DNA of 28,121 nucleotides from UM-FILTER-42-14 sp964586055 (GTDB taxonomy: Bacteria > Patescibacteriota > Microgenomatia > UBA1400 > PJMF01): the NCBI GenBank assembly GCA_964586055.1, contig CAZPFX010000012.1:1-28121 (forward strand), written 5' to 3'. Numbering within the stretch: position 1 is the stretch's first letter; each line of letters opens with the position of its first letter. Shown in pieces: positions 7,274-16,299 of the stretch. Both the position numbers and the translations under genes were made by a program. Below the pieces are notes generated by a model, which had not been told where the DNA came from, did no database searches, and was given only the letters and a program-made list of their open reading frames with translations.

Positions 7274-8698
7274 ATGCAGAAGTTTTATATCACCACCGCA
7301 ATTCCGTACATTAACGCCAAGCCACACATTGGCCATGTTTTCGAGTGGTTCCAAGCTGACGCGATGGCACGTTTCCAAAAGTCACTTGGTAAAGACGTGG
7401 CTTTTACCTGTGGCACTGACGAAAATAGTCTAAAAAATGTCCAAGCCGCCGAGGTAGCAGGAGTTAATACTCAGAAATGGCTTGATAAATACGCGGGAAT
7501 TTTTAAAGATGCTTTCGATTTCTTTGGCATTGAGCTAACTCATTTTAATAGAGGTAGTGACCAAGAAAATCATTGGCCTGGCGTTCAAGAACTCTGGAAT
7601 CGATGCAACGCTTCAGGAGATATCTATAAAAAAACCTACACTGGTCTTTACTGCGTTGGTTGTGAAAGCTACTACGACAAAGCTGATCTAACCGAAGATG
7701 GTCTCTGTCCCGAACATCTTAGAGCGCCTGAAGAAGTTTCAGAAGAAAATTACTTTTTCCGCCTTTCAAAATATCAAGAACAAATCGAGGAATTGATAAA
7801 GTCAGATAAATTGCAAATAGTTTCAGATCAATATAAAAATGAAATGCTCAGCTTCGTCCAAAGAGGTTTGGAAGATTTTAGTGTCTCTCGATCGATTAAA
7901 AGAGCTCGTGGCATTGGCGTGCCCGTACCAAATGACGAAGGTCAAGCTATGTATGTTTGGTTCGATGCTCTAAGCATTTACATCACCGCCATTGGCTTTG
8001 GTCGCGACGAAGACGAGTTTAATAAATACTGGCCCGCGGATGTTCATGTGATTGGCAAAGGTATTAATCGTTTCCACTCTATCTACTGGATCGGCATACT
8101 TCTTTCAGCCAAACTTAGTTTGCCAAAAACAATCTTCGTACACGGCTACCTAACTGCCAACGGACAAAAGATGAGCAAATCACTTGGCAATGTCATCGAT
8201 CCTTTTGATTTGGTCAACCAATATGGCCTAGAACCTGTTCGCTACTTTCTGCTGAAGCATATCCCCAGTCACAATGACGGTGACTTTTCTCATGAAAAGT
8301 TCGTCGAGAGCTACACCGCAGATCTTTCCAACGGCATTGGCAATGTTTGTTCGCGTGTGGCCAAGCTTTGTGAAAAGACTGGCGTTGGCAGTATTGCAAA
8401 GGCAACTGAGTTCGATCACCAATTCGAAATATTGCTTTCAACCTACGATCTTTCGGCTGCAGCCAACTGGATTCAAGCCCAAGTCATGCAGCTAGATGGC
8501 TATCTAAGTGAGAAAAAGCCCTGGACACTCACGGGCGAAGAGCAGGCAGATGTACTCAGATTGGCAGTAAATAAAATTCTCATGATCAGCTTTCATCTAG
8601 AGCCATTTATGCCGGAAACTGCTAAGACAATCTCGACACATTTCTCAGCCGAAAAAATAACTTCGCTAAAACCCTTATTTCCAAGAATTCAAAGCTAA
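7274..8698 (+). CDS. metG: Methionyl-tRNA synthetase
   Basis: 474 residues, class I aminoacyl-tRNA synthetase that charges tRNA-Met. The signature HIGH (about 18-21, in KPHIGHVFEW) and KMSKS (299-303, in NGQKMSKSLGNV) are intact. The insert CVGCESYY...GLCPEHL carries one CxxC pair and a second Cys/His pair, a single zinc knuckle. The protein ends soon after the anticodon-binding helical domain, so the C-terminal EMAP/tRNA-binding extension seen in longer enzymes is absent, as in many compact genomes. The ATG at 7274 is chosen over an in-frame TTG at 7268 because it follows a TATACT box by 9 nt and begins MQKFYITTAIPY, the usual N-terminus. Its stop codon overlaps the ATG of tatD (TAATG). Confidence 0.97.
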   Translation: MQKFYITTAIPYINAKPHIGHVFEWFQADAMARFQKSLGKDVAFTCGTDENSLKNVQAAEVAGVNTQKWLDKYAGIFKDAFDFFGIELTHFNRGSDQENHWPGVQELWNRCNASGDIYKKTYTGLYCVGCESYYDKADLTEDGLCPEHLRAPEEVSEENYFFRLSKYQEQIEELIKSDKLQIVSDQYKNEMLSFVQRGLEDFSVSRSIKRARGIGVPVPNDEGQAMYVWFDALSIYITAIGFGRDEDEFNKYWPADVHVIGKGINRFHSIYWIGILLSAKLSLPKTIFVHGYLTANGQKMSKSLGNVIDPFDLVNQYGLEPVRYFLLKHIPSHNDGDFSHEKFVESYTADLSNGIGNVCSRVAKLCEKTGVGSIAKATEFDHQFEILLSTYDLSAAANWIQAQVMQLDGYLSEKKPWTLTGEEQADVLRLAVNKILMISFHLEPFMPETAKTISTHFSAEKITSLKPLFPRIQS

Positions 8699-9504
8699 TG
8701 ATTATCGATACCCACTGCCACTACAATCTTGAGCCTCTCTATGAAAGCTGGCAAAAGCACTGGAAAAAAGCTCAAGAGAATGACATTGTTGGCTCCGTTG
8801 TAGTCGGTACAAGCGCCGAAACTAGCAAGCGATCAATCGAAATTAGCGAGTCCCAACCAGGATTATTTGCAGCAGTCGGAGTTCACCCAAGCGAGATCAG
8901 CCAACTCAACCTTGGGGCAATCAAGGAACTGGCAAAGTCAGACAAAGTCGTCGCTATCGGTGAGATAGGACTCGACTACTTTCGTCTTAAAAAGAGCGAT
9001 AGAGAAACCAGAAACCAACAAAGAATTGGATTCCGAACTCAGCTAGAACTAGCCGTAGAACTTAATCTACCGGCCATTATTCATGTTCGCGACCAAAGCA
9101 AAGGCGCCTACTGGGACGTCTTGGATATCTTGAAGTCTACTTGGAAATCTGGTTCTCCATTCATTCTCCACTGCATCTCCGGACCAGCGGAATATGTGAG
9201 CGAAGCTATAAAACTGGGTGCCTATATAGGAGTGGCGGGAAATGTGGGTTATCCGAACAGCGGCCCCATTCGCGAACTCCTAGCCCAAGTTCCCAAAGAA
9301 AGAATACTTCTCGAGACAGATGCGCCGTTTTTGCCACCCCAAACCCATCGGGGAAAGACTTGTGAACCCTGGATGATTAAAGAAACATCTTGGCATCTGA
9401 CTCATGCAATAGGCATCACCAGTGAAGAAATTATTGCCAACACCACCAAAATTTTTCCTCAGTTTCAACCTTACCAGGCGAATCCTGTTACAATAAAAAA
9501 ATGA
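8698..9504 (+). CDS. tatD: TatD family metal-dependent DNase
   Basis: 268 residues with the full TatD metal-site set: THCHYN (H6, H8), GEIGLDY (E89), IIHVRD (H129), LHCISG (H158) and LLETDAPFLPP (D208). Members are TIM-barrel 3'-5' DNases or related phosphoesterases, and tatD next to metG is a very common bacterial arrangement. It starts within the metG stop codon (one-base overlap), so translation is probably coupled, and its TGA stop overlaps the ATG of the next gene (ATGA). The last codons contain a TACAAT box that appears to serve the downstream glycosyltransferase. Confidence 0.93.
   Translation: MIIDTHCHYNLEPLYESWQKHWKKAQENDIVGSVVVGTSAETSKRSIEISESQPGLFAAVGVHPSEISQLNLGAIKELAKSDKVVAIGEIGLDYFRLKKSDRETRNQQRIGFRTQLELAVELNLPAIIHVRDQSKGAYWDVLDILKSTWKSGSPFILHCISGPAEYVSEAIKLGAYIGVAGNVGYPNSGPIRELLAQVPKERILLETDAPFLPPQTHRGKTCEPWMIKETSWHLTHAIGITSEEIIANTTKIFPQFQPYQANPVTIKK
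9489..9494 (+). promoter_or_regulatory. -10 box TACAAT inside the tatD 3' end, before the GT2 gene
   Basis: TACAAT ends exactly 6 nt before ATG 9501. It would allow the glycan block to be transcribed separately from metG-tatD. Confidence 0.45.
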
Positions 9505-11012
9505 GACTTGCAGAAAACATAGCCAGAATTGTGCGCCGTCATCCGGTCAGAATGCAGCGGGGACTAGAGATTTTACCCGGATTTGTCTCTTGGTCGTTAA
9601 TTCTTTTTCCAATTTGGGGCTCATTTATTGTCCCAGATCTAGTTGCCTATTACGTAATCACTTTTAGTGTCTACTGGCTCTACCGTTCGTTAACCATGGC
9701 GGGTTTGTCGATAATGTCGCATTTCAGAATCAAAGCTGCAAGCCGATTCGACTGGCTGACAGATCTCAAGAAAAATTATCCAGACACATGGAACACAATT
9801 AATCACTGCATTATCATTCCCACTTATAAAGAACCAATCGTCACTTTAGAGAGAACTCTCTCAGCTCTTAAAGCCCAAACTTTCCCGACCAAGAATCTTC
9901 ATATCGTTCTTTCCTTCGAAGAGAGAGAGGGAAAAGAGGCTCAAGAAAAAGCGGCGCTGCTCGAGAAAAAATTTGGACATGAATTTGGCACCCTACTAAC
10001 CACCTATCACCCCGACATCATCGGTGAAATTAAGGGAAAGTCTTCGAACACAGCTTGGGGAGCTCGCCAAGCGAAAGAGCATATCATCGATAAAAAGAAT
10101 ATTTCACTAAAACTGACAACTATTACTAGCGAAGATGCAGACGCCGTTTTCCACAAATCTTACTTTACTGCTCTAACTCAATCATTCCTCTCGCAAGAAA
10201 AACCCTACAACTGTATCTGGCAAGGTGCGATAGTTTTTTATAACAACATCTGGAAAGTTCCGCCTCCAGTCAGAGTTTTGGCCTCGATGTTTTCTGTTAT
10301 CCAAATGAACATTCTCATGCGTGAGGACCGTTTAATTAATTTTTCCACCTACTCCACTTCCTTCCAACACGTAGTCGATATTGATTTCTGGGATACAGAC
10401 GTCATCCCCGAAGACTACCGCCTATTCTTTAAGTCCTACTTCGCCAAAAAAGGCGAGTTTTCTGTTAAGCCAATTTTCTTGCCAATATACTCAGATGCCG
10501 CAGAGTCAGACACCTGGCTAAAAACATTCGCCAATCAATATGAACAGCTCAAGCGCTGGGCCTGGGGAGTGAGTGACGATGCCTACATTATTAGACAGTA
10601 CCTGACCAGTCCAGACATGCCATTTTGGGATAAGACTATTCGCGTGCTGAAAACAGTTGAGGACCATTTCCTTTGGCCGGTTAACTGGTTTGCTATTACA
10701 ATCTCGGCCTTCTTTCCGCCGCTCCTAAACGAAAATTTTAATCGAACTGTTATCGGCAAAACCTTGCCGCAGGTGACATCAACCCTGCTGACTCTTTCCC
10801 TAGTCTCAATGCTTGTTATTTTTATCATCGATGCCATTAATAGACCTCCAAGACCTGATAAAAACAGGATTCTCTCGATAATTCTTCAACCTCTGGAGTT
10901 TTTACTTCTTCCCGTGGTTGGCTTCTTTTTCTCAGCCCTACCAGGTATAGACGCCCACACTCGCTTAATGTTTGGCAAGTACATCGAATACAAAGTCACC
11001 GAAAAAGTTTGA
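9501..11012 (+). CDS. Membrane-embedded family 2 glycosyltransferase (QxxRW, processive type)
   Basis: 503 residues: two N-terminal membrane segments (about 27-68), a cytoplasmic GT-A domain, and C-terminal membrane segments (about 388-410, 425-445, 465-485). GT2 motifs are IIIPTYKEP (104-112), the metal-binding acidic cluster EDADA (211-215), a PED acceptor-site motif in VIPEDYRLFF (about 301-310) and QLKRW (349-353). This combination defines cellulose-synthase/hyaluronan-synthase-like enzymes that extend and often extrude a polysaccharide, or transfer sugar to a lipid carrier. The start is an ATG overlapping the tatD stop. It is the first gene of the glycan block, and the next gene begins 44 nt after its stop. 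The sugar cannot be deduced. Confidence 0.87.
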   Translation: MRLAENIARIVRRHPVRMQRGLEILPGFVSWSLILFPIWGSFIVPDLVAYYVITFSVYWLYRSLTMAGLSIMSHFRIKAASRFDWLTDLKKNYPDTWNTINHCIIIPTYKEPIVTLERTLSALKAQTFPTKNLHIVLSFEEREGKEAQEKAALLEKKFGHEFGTLLTTYHPDIIGEIKGKSSNTAWGARQAKEHIIDKKNISLKLTTITSEDADAVFHKSYFTALTQSFLSQEKPYNCIWQGAIVFYNNIWKVPPPVRVLASMFSVIQMNILMREDRLINFSTYSTSFQHVVDIDFWDTDVIPEDYRLFFKSYFAKKGEFSVKPIFLPIYSDAAESDTWLKTFANQYEQLKRWAWGVSDDAYIIRQYLTSPDMPFWDKTIRVLKTVEDHFLWPVNWFAITISAFFPPLLNENFNRTVIGKTLPQVTSTLLTLSLVSMLVIFIIDAINRPPRPDKNRILSIILQPLEFLLLPVVGFFFSALPGIDAHTRLMFGKYIEYKVTEKV

Positions 11013-11043
11013 GTACTGCTTGTGGAAAAGCAACGAGAGTCGC

Positions 11044-11049
11044 TATACT
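11044..11049 (+). promoter_or_regulatory. -10 box TATACT, 7 nt before the GT39-like GTG
   Basis: TATACT ends 7 nt before GTG 11057 and decides that start over a TTG at 11009 overlapping the previous gene. Confidence 0.55.
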
Positions 11050-11056
11050 TAGGCAA

Positions 11057-12622
11057 GTGAAAAAATTTATTACCTCTCTAACCAAGCCAATTTCTCTCCT
11101 CGCCCTACTTCTTCTCCTCGTCACAATTCTAAGACTTCCCAACTTCTCCGAACCATACTGGTACGGCGATGAAGGCATCTACTTAACCATCGGCAACAGC
11201 ATTAGAAACGGCGGCAAACTCTATACCGATATCGTTGATCACAAAACTCCCGTCATTTATTACTTAGCCGCAGTGAACTCGCAGCTTCAGTTTCGAATTG
11301 TTTTATATATCTCAATGATTTTGGCAACCTCTGCCTTTTTTGTCCTCAGTCAATCACTTTTTAAAAAATTATTTCCAACTTTTATCGCTGGCCTGCTTTT
11401 CGTGATCTTCACCTCTCTGCCGTGGTTCGAAGGCCACGTCGCTAACGGCGAACTCTTTGTGATGACTTTTGTCTTGGTCGGAGCCTGGCTCTTGCTCCAG
11501 ACTTCGATGTTTAAAAAGTACTTTGAACAGAAAAAAACTACGGCGATTGTCCTCAAGAAAAAAGACTACTTCTTTCTTCTTGGTGCTGGTGTGTTCTTCG
11601 GCCTCAGTGCCCTAACTAAAGTTCCAGCTATTTTTGATATCGCGGGCTTTGGAATTATATTTTTCTTCATGCTGCTGCGCTCTGGTTGGTCAAATTTCAA
11701 AACAATCTTTCAAACTGCTCTTACTTTCGGCCTTGGCATTCTCGCCCCAATCATTCTTAGCATCATCTATTTCGCTCTTCGCGGCTCCGGCCAGGACTAT
11801 CTCGACTTCGGCTTACTCTACAATTTTCATTATGCTGGGACTTGGGTGCCAAGCTTCTCGAGCGCTATCGTCGCCACCCTCTTCACTTTTAAGGGAAAAT
11901 TTGTGGTCATGATGCTAGTTCTTGTCGGCTTATTTATCTTCACGAGGAAAATTTCAAAACCCCTTCAATTCGCCACGGCCTGGTTTGTTCTAGCCCTATT
12001 CGCCACACTGTTGTCAAACAGACCTTATCCACATTATTATCTCCAGACCATTCCCCCATTGGCTCTCCTCGTCGGCCTAGCCGTCAGCCAATTTGTAAAT
12101 AAAAAAGGCAAGAAAGACCTCTTAGAAATTATCTTACCTGTTGCTTCCCTAGCTTTGTTCGTAGGTGTTCTTTTTGCTCTAAACGTAGGACTTTATCAGA
12201 CAGGCTCTTACTACAAGAACTGGCTAGAGTTTACCCAGGGCAAAATGAGCAAAGCTGAGTACTACCAAACGTTTAACTATCTGATGAAAGATAACTATGA
12301 AGCCGCCAAAGTCATTCGCAGTGGCTCCGAAGAACCCAATCTTTTTATCTGGGGAACCAATCCAATGCTCTACGCCCTGGCCAAGGCAGTACCTCCAACT
12401 CGCTTCACGGTTTCTTTTCACATCGCTGATCTAAATGTTTATGATCAGACCATCGCCGACGTAGTGGCAGCTAAGCCTAAATTCATCGTTGTTATGAATG
12501 ACGAACCGAATCAGCTCCCGGGCTTGGGCCAACTTTTATCCGAAAACTACATAATTAACGGTGATTTTGATAACTACATTCTTTGGAAAAGAATTAATGA
12601 GCCTCAAGGCCTGCTATACTAG
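11057..12622 (+). CDS. GT39/ArnT-like polytopic glycosyltransferase
   Basis: 521 residues with about ten membrane segments. After the first membrane helix comes the GT-C catalytic loop EPYWYGDEGIYLTIG, with the acidic pair D38-E39, then a second loop DHKTPVIYYL that matches the usual (D)H-x-P-P-(L/G) position. The C-terminal third is a soluble domain (about residues 400-521) outside the membrane. Enzymes of this clan move a sugar from polyprenyl phosphate to lipid, protein or glycan. A longer frame starting at TTG 11009 is rejected because it overlaps the preceding gene and lacks any signal; the GTG at 11057 follows TATACT by 7 nt and gives a clean KKF...TM N-terminus. Its stop overlaps the -10 box of the next gene. 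Confidence 0.83.
   Translation: MKKFITSLTKPISLLALLLLLVTILRLPNFSEPYWYGDEGIYLTIGNSIRNGGKLYTDIVDHKTPVIYYLAAVNSQLQFRIVLYISMILATSAFFVLSQSLFKKLFPTFIAGLLFVIFTSLPWFEGHVANGELFVMTFVLVGAWLLLQTSMFKKYFEQKKTTAIVLKKKDYFFLLGAGVFFGLSALTKVPAIFDIAGFGIIFFFMLLRSGWSNFKTIFQTALTFGLGILAPIILSIIYFALRGSGQDYLDFGLLYNFHYAGTWVPSFSSAIVATLFTFKGKFVVMMLVLVGLFIFTRKISKPLQFATAWFVLALFATLLSNRPYPHYYLQTIPPLALLVGLAVSQFVNKKGKKDLLEIILPVASLALFVGVLFALNVGLYQTGSYYKNWLEFTQGKMSKAEYYQTFNYLMKDNYEAAKVIRSGSEEPNLFIWGTNPMLYALAKAVPPTRFTVSFHIADLNVYDQTIADVVAAKPKFIVVMNDEPNQLPGLGQLLSENYIINGDFDNYILWKRINEPQGLLY
12615..12620 (+). promoter_or_regulatory. -10 box TATACT overlapping the GT39-like stop, 7 nt before ATG 12628
   Basis: The last T of TATACT is the first base of the upstream TAG stop codon. 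Spacing to the next ATG is 7 nt. Confidence 0.5.
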
Positions 12623-12627
12623 GCTGA

Positions 12628-12960
12628 ATGCAACTCTTTCAACAGTTTCGGATACAGTTTATTTTATCTTCACTTCTACTTGGAGCGGCTGTTGTAGCTA
12701 GCGTCATTGGCTTTCAAATTCTTCAACCAGTAATCCCGCTTTACTACACGGCTGCCGCTTCTGAAAATATTCTTGCCTCAAAAGAGTGGATTTTTCTCAT
12801 TCCAGGACTAATGCTTGGGAGCAGTGTTTTAAACTTTCTGCTTCTGGCATTTTTCAGCAAGAGTAAAAGCACAATTTTCTCTCTTTTTGCCTGGGGATCA
12901 GTAGTCATCAACGTATTATTTCTGGCCCTTCTTACTAGAATAATCCTGCTTATTTGGTAA
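12628..12960 (+). CDS. Small three-helix membrane protein, unknown
   Basis: 110 residues with three predicted membrane segments (about 11-33, 52-72 and 84-108). There are no recognisable catalytic residues or cysteines. It lies inside the glycan block, 5 nt after the GT39-like gene and 4 nt before the WecA/TagO-like gene, so an accessory role in lipid-linked sugar handling is a reasonable guess from position only. It has its own TATACT box and no Shine-Dalgarno sequence. Confidence 0.65.
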   Translation: MQLFQQFRIQFILSSLLLGAAVVASVIGFQILQPVIPLYYTAAASENILASKEWIFLIPGLMLGSSVLNFLLLAFFSKSKSTIFSLFAWGSVVINVLFLALLTRIILLIW

Positions 12961-12964
12961 TTTT

Positions 12965-14017
12965 ATGTACCCAATAATTATTAGTTTCGTCCTTGCTTTC
13001 ACAATCACACCAATCGTGATCATGTTTTATAAACGTCGCGGCTGGGTAGATGACCCCAAGAAAAATAAGCATGCAAAAACAACTCATAAGTCAGTAGTTC
13101 CCCGCGGTGGCGGTCTAGCTATTTTTCTCAGCGTCCTTCTAGCTTCAGTCATCTCCTTACAATTCGATAAATACTTGGTGGCTATTTTGCTTGGAGCCTT
13201 AATTCTCACCATCAGCGGTATTCTTGATGACATTTTCGATCTTCATCCCATTCCAAGACTCTTAGCGAACATAGCTGCCGCCCTTCTAGTCGTGGGTTCT
13301 GGCATTGGCATCGCTTATGTCAGCAATCCTTTCACAGCGGGCGTGATTCATCTGAACCAACCCCAACTAGTTTTGGATTTATTTGGCAAAACTAGAAGCA
13401 TTTGGATTTTGGCCGATCTCTTCGCAGTGGTTTTCATCGTCTGGAATATAAATATTGTGAACTGGGCCAAAGGCGTTGATGGTCAGATGCCTGGCTTTGT
13501 CACGGCAGCCTTCATTTTTATTGGCATTCTCTCAACAAAGTTTAATGCCGACCCGACTTCTTTTAATACAACTAATCTCGCCTTCATCCTAGCTGGCGCT
13601 TTCGCAGGTCTTCTCATCTGGAATTGGTATCCACAAAAAATCATGCCAGGCTATGGCGCGGGCTCGCTCGCTGGCTACTTTCTGAGTGTCTTGGCCATCC
13701 TCTCCGGAGCTAAGCTGGCCACAGCCCTGATGGTTCTCTGTGTCCCAACTGCTGATGCCATTTTTACGATAGCCAGAAGAATCTACGCAGGTAAATCCCC
13801 GCTCTGGGGTGATCGCGGCCACCTCCACCACAAACTCCTAGATGAGTTCGGCTGGAGCAGACAACAAATCGCTGTTTTCTATTGGGCCGCCAGCATTGGT
13901 CTTGGTATTTTATCTCTGTATTTGAATACATTCGGAAAGTTGATTACAATAGCGACAACGATGGGACTCGTCTTTGGCCTTTTAATTTGGGTAAAGGTCA
14001 AAAAAAGTACTCAATAA
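12965..14017 (+). CDS. WecA/TagO-like polyprenyl-phosphate HexNAc-1-phosphate transferase
   Basis: 350 residues, polytopic member of the MraY/WecA superfamily, which transfers a sugar-1-phosphate from a UDP-sugar to undecaprenyl phosphate on the cytoplasmic side. Key motifs are all present: VDDPKKNKHAKTTHKSVVPRGG (split, residues about 28-49), GILDDIFD with D88-D89, NWAKGVDGQMPG with N166 and D172, and the cytoplasmic HLHH (286-289) in GDRGHLHHKLLDEFGW. The HIHH-type loop and absence of MraY-specific features favour the WecA/TagO branch over MraY. It starts 4 nt after the small membrane gene and is followed after 6 nt by the UbiA gene, so it is probably co-transcribed with both. The exact sugar is not readable. 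Confidence 0.9.
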   Translation: MYPIIISFVLAFTITPIVIMFYKRRGWVDDPKKNKHAKTTHKSVVPRGGGLAIFLSVLLASVISLQFDKYLVAILLGALILTISGILDDIFDLHPIPRLLANIAAALLVVGSGIGIAYVSNPFTAGVIHLNQPQLVLDLFGKTRSIWILADLFAVVFIVWNINIVNWAKGVDGQMPGFVTAAFIFIGILSTKFNADPTSFNTTNLAFILAGAFAGLLIWNWYPQKIMPGYGAGSLAGYFLSVLAILSGAKLATALMVLCVPTADAIFTIARRIYAGKSPLWGDRGHLHHKLLDEFGWSRQQIAVFYWAASIGLGILSLYLNTFGKLITIATTMGLVFGLLIWVKVKKSTQ

Positions 14018-14023
14018 ATTACT

Positions 14024-14986
14024 GTGCTAAATCAAACAACCGTCTACCTCATCCTGAAATCATCCAGACCCCGTCAGTGGGTGAAAAATGCCTCACTTTA
14101 TGCCGCCTTGGTCTTCTCTGGCTTCCTGTTCTATGACCCTCTAGACGCAGTTCCTTACTTCGTCACTGTCAGTGTCGCCGTATTCATTTTCACCATGCTT
14201 ACTTCAGCTGTCTATTTAGTCAATGACATTATTGACGTTGATGCGGACAGACAGCATCCCTTTAAGAAAAAACGACCAATTGCTTCTGGAGCTTTGCCGC
14301 TTAAGACTGCGAAGATGGCGGCCTTTACTTTGCTTGGCCTCGTCTTTGTATCTTCGCTCTTCATGCCTCTCTTCTTTAGATTACTTCTCATCGCCTACAT
14401 CGTTCTTCAAGTTTTCTATGCGCGAATCCTTAAGCACATTCCGATCCTAGATGTGGCCTCGATCGCCTTGGGATTCCTGATTCGCATTTATGCCGGAGCC
14501 GTAGTCGCCAACCTCCACATGAGTGTTTGGTTTCTTCTGACTGTGATCTCCGCCTCACTCTTTCTCGCTGTCGGAAAACGTCAAAGTGAGCGCACGCTTC
14601 TTAAAGGCAACGCTGACATAGACATGGGTTCCACCAGAAAAATTCTTAAAAGATATAGTGAGCGTCTGCTTGATCAATACACCGGTATGTTCGCCACTGC
14701 CACTTGGCTCACCTATGCCATCTTCACTTTCCAGAATGAAATGGAAGCACCGCGATCCCAGTTCGCCACCCTCTATCAATACTTACCAAGAGCTCTCCAA
14801 AGCCAAAAACTCCTTATGTTCTCTGTGCCATTCGTGATTTTTGGAGTCATGAGATACTTACAGCTCGTCTATGAAAGTAATCAGGGCGAATCGCCAGAGA
14901 GAATTTTGTTTAATGACAAACCACTTCTCGCCACCGTCTTTTTCTTCGGTCTCTCAGTGATTGTTATTCTCTATCTGTTCGTTTAG
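14024..14986 (+). CDS. UbiA-family polyprenyl-phosphate phosphoribosyltransferase (DPPR-synthase-like)
   Basis: 320 residues, eight or nine membrane segments. The N-terminal SSRPRQWVKN and the metal site NDIIDVDADRQHP (N67, D68, D71, D75) followed by KKKRPIASG identify the UbiA branch that makes decaprenyl-phosphoryl-5-phosphoribose, as known from mycobacteria, where it starts the arabinose-donor pathway. In that pathway a phosphatase and an epimerase pair act next; none is visible in this window. The GTG at 14024 follows the previous stop by 6 nt with no clear ribosome-binding site, so it is probably translated by re-initiation. Context with WecA-like and GT-C genes fits a lipid-linked pentose donor for envelope glycan. 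Confidence 0.85.
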   Translation: MLNQTTVYLILKSSRPRQWVKNASLYAALVFSGFLFYDPLDAVPYFVTVSVAVFIFTMLTSAVYLVNDIIDVDADRQHPFKKKRPIASGALPLKTAKMAAFTLLGLVFVSSLFMPLFFRLLLIAYIVLQVFYARILKHIPILDVASIALGFLIRIYAGAVVANLHMSVWFLLTVISASLFLAVGKRQSERTLLKGNADIDMGSTRKILKRYSERLLDQYTGMFATATWLTYAIFTFQNEMEAPRSQFATLYQYLPRALQSQKLLMFSVPFVIFGVMRYLQLVYESNQGESPERILFNDKPLLATVFFFGLSVIVILYLFV

Positions 14987-14998
14987 ATCCTTACACTT

Positions 14999-16288
14999 AT
15001 GCGAAAAAAAATAGAGCAGTATTATCCTGTGCTTCTCTTAACAATTCTTGCTTTCGCCTTTGTGACCCGAATTTATCGCCTGCATATTCCCGAGAACTAT
15101 ATGTTCGACGAGGTTTATCACGCCGTCACGGCTAAACTCATCGCCAAGAACGATCCGCGTGCTTATGAATGGTGGAATCCCGCCCCAGAACCAAACACAG
15201 CCGTTGACTGGCTCCATCCACCCTTGGCGAAACTCACTCAGGCAGCTAGCATTAAACTTCTCGGTGAAACCAGTTTCGGCTGGAGATTAAGTTCTGCCGT
15301 CTTTGGCGTATTGGTAATTCTGATCACGGTCAAATTAGCTGACGCCCTTTTTAATAATAAATCTCTTGCTCTCCTGGCAGGCCTTATCGCCTCCCTAGAT
15401 GGCCTCCTTCTCGTCCAATCACGCATCGCTATGAACGATATTCATGTGACGTTTTTCATCATTCTGACTCTTCTGTGGTACTGGCAGCACCGCTCTCTAG
15501 GCAAACAAAAATATCTGTGGCTGGCTGGCATCGCTGCAGGACTTGCTGTCGCTTCTAAATGGTCGGGAGCGCTTCTGATCGGCGGCATTGGTCTCTACGA
15601 ATTTTTGCTAGCCCTAAGCCGCCTATGGCAGAAAAGACAGCTAAAGCAACTGGTACCAGAAATAAAACGAGGAGCTCTACTAGTAACATCATTTCTAATC
15701 ATCCCAGCCCTCATTTATCTTCTTAGCTACTCACAAATGTTTCTCCAAGGCAAAGACTTGAGTCACCTCAGAGAGCTTCATCGCCAAATTTGGTCATACC
15801 AAACTGGCCTGACCGCCACCCACCCGGCCCAGTCAAAACCTTTCGAGTGGTTTCTTGATCTAAGACCAGCCTGGTATGCCGTGGAGTACAAGGAAGGCAC
15901 TAAGGCCAATATTTATGCCTTTGGCAATCCAGCTATTTTCTGGCTGGGAGCTATCGCAGTTATCATCACTAGCATTTTTGTGCTTATTAAAAAACACAAA
16001 CTCACTGAACCGATGACATTCCTTCTCTTCATGTACTTCATGACTTGGGTACCTTGGCAGTTCTCCCCACGCGTCATGTTCTTCTATCACTACACCCCGG
16101 CCGTGCCACTCTTAGTAATTATTTTGGCTTATTCACTAATGAAAGTGTCAATTAAATTAAGGCTTTTTGCTCTCGGAATAATTATCGCTACATTTATCGC
16201 ATGGTTCCCACACTGGACCTTGATCCAAATGCCGACGGAGTTTGTTGATAATGTTTATTATTTTTTGGATGGGTGGCAGCAGAGGTAG
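14999..16288 (+). CDS. Dolichyl-phosphate-mannose-protein mannosyltransferase-like (PMT, GT39)
   Basis: 429 residues, polytopic. The first external loop contains YMFDEVYHA (D37-E38), followed by WLHPPLAKL, the hallmark of PMT/POMT protein O-mannosyltransferases, and RIAMNDIHVTFF and AVASKWSGALL further on, both typical of the family. A C-terminal block around SKPFEWFLDLRPAWYAVEY matches the four-helix PMT C-terminal domain. The enzyme should transfer mannose from polyprenyl-phosphate mannose to Ser/Thr of exported proteins. It lies 12 nt after the UbiA gene, last in the glycan block, and ends 11 nt from the convergent ATPase gene. A TACACT is only one base before the ATG, too close to act as its -10. 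A polyprenyl-phosphate mannose synthase is not visible here. Confidence 0.9.
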   Translation: MRKKIEQYYPVLLLTILAFAFVTRIYRLHIPENYMFDEVYHAVTAKLIAKNDPRAYEWWNPAPEPNTAVDWLHPPLAKLTQAASIKLLGETSFGWRLSSAVFGVLVILITVKLADALFNNKSLALLAGLIASLDGLLLVQSRIAMNDIHVTFFIILTLLWYWQHRSLGKQKYLWLAGIAAGLAVASKWSGALLIGGIGLYEFLLALSRLWQKRQLKQLVPEIKRGALLVTSFLIIPALIYLLSYSQMFLQGKDLSHLRELHRQIWSYQTGLTATHPAQSKPFEWFLDLRPAWYAVEYKEGTKANIYAFGNPAIFWLGAIAVIITSIFVLIKKHKLTEPMTFLLFMYFMTWVPWQFSPRVMFFYHYTPAVPLLVIILAYSLMKVSIKLRLFALGIIIATFIAWFPHWTLIQMPTEFVDNVYYFLDGWQQR

Positions 16289-16299
16289 GAAAAAATCAC

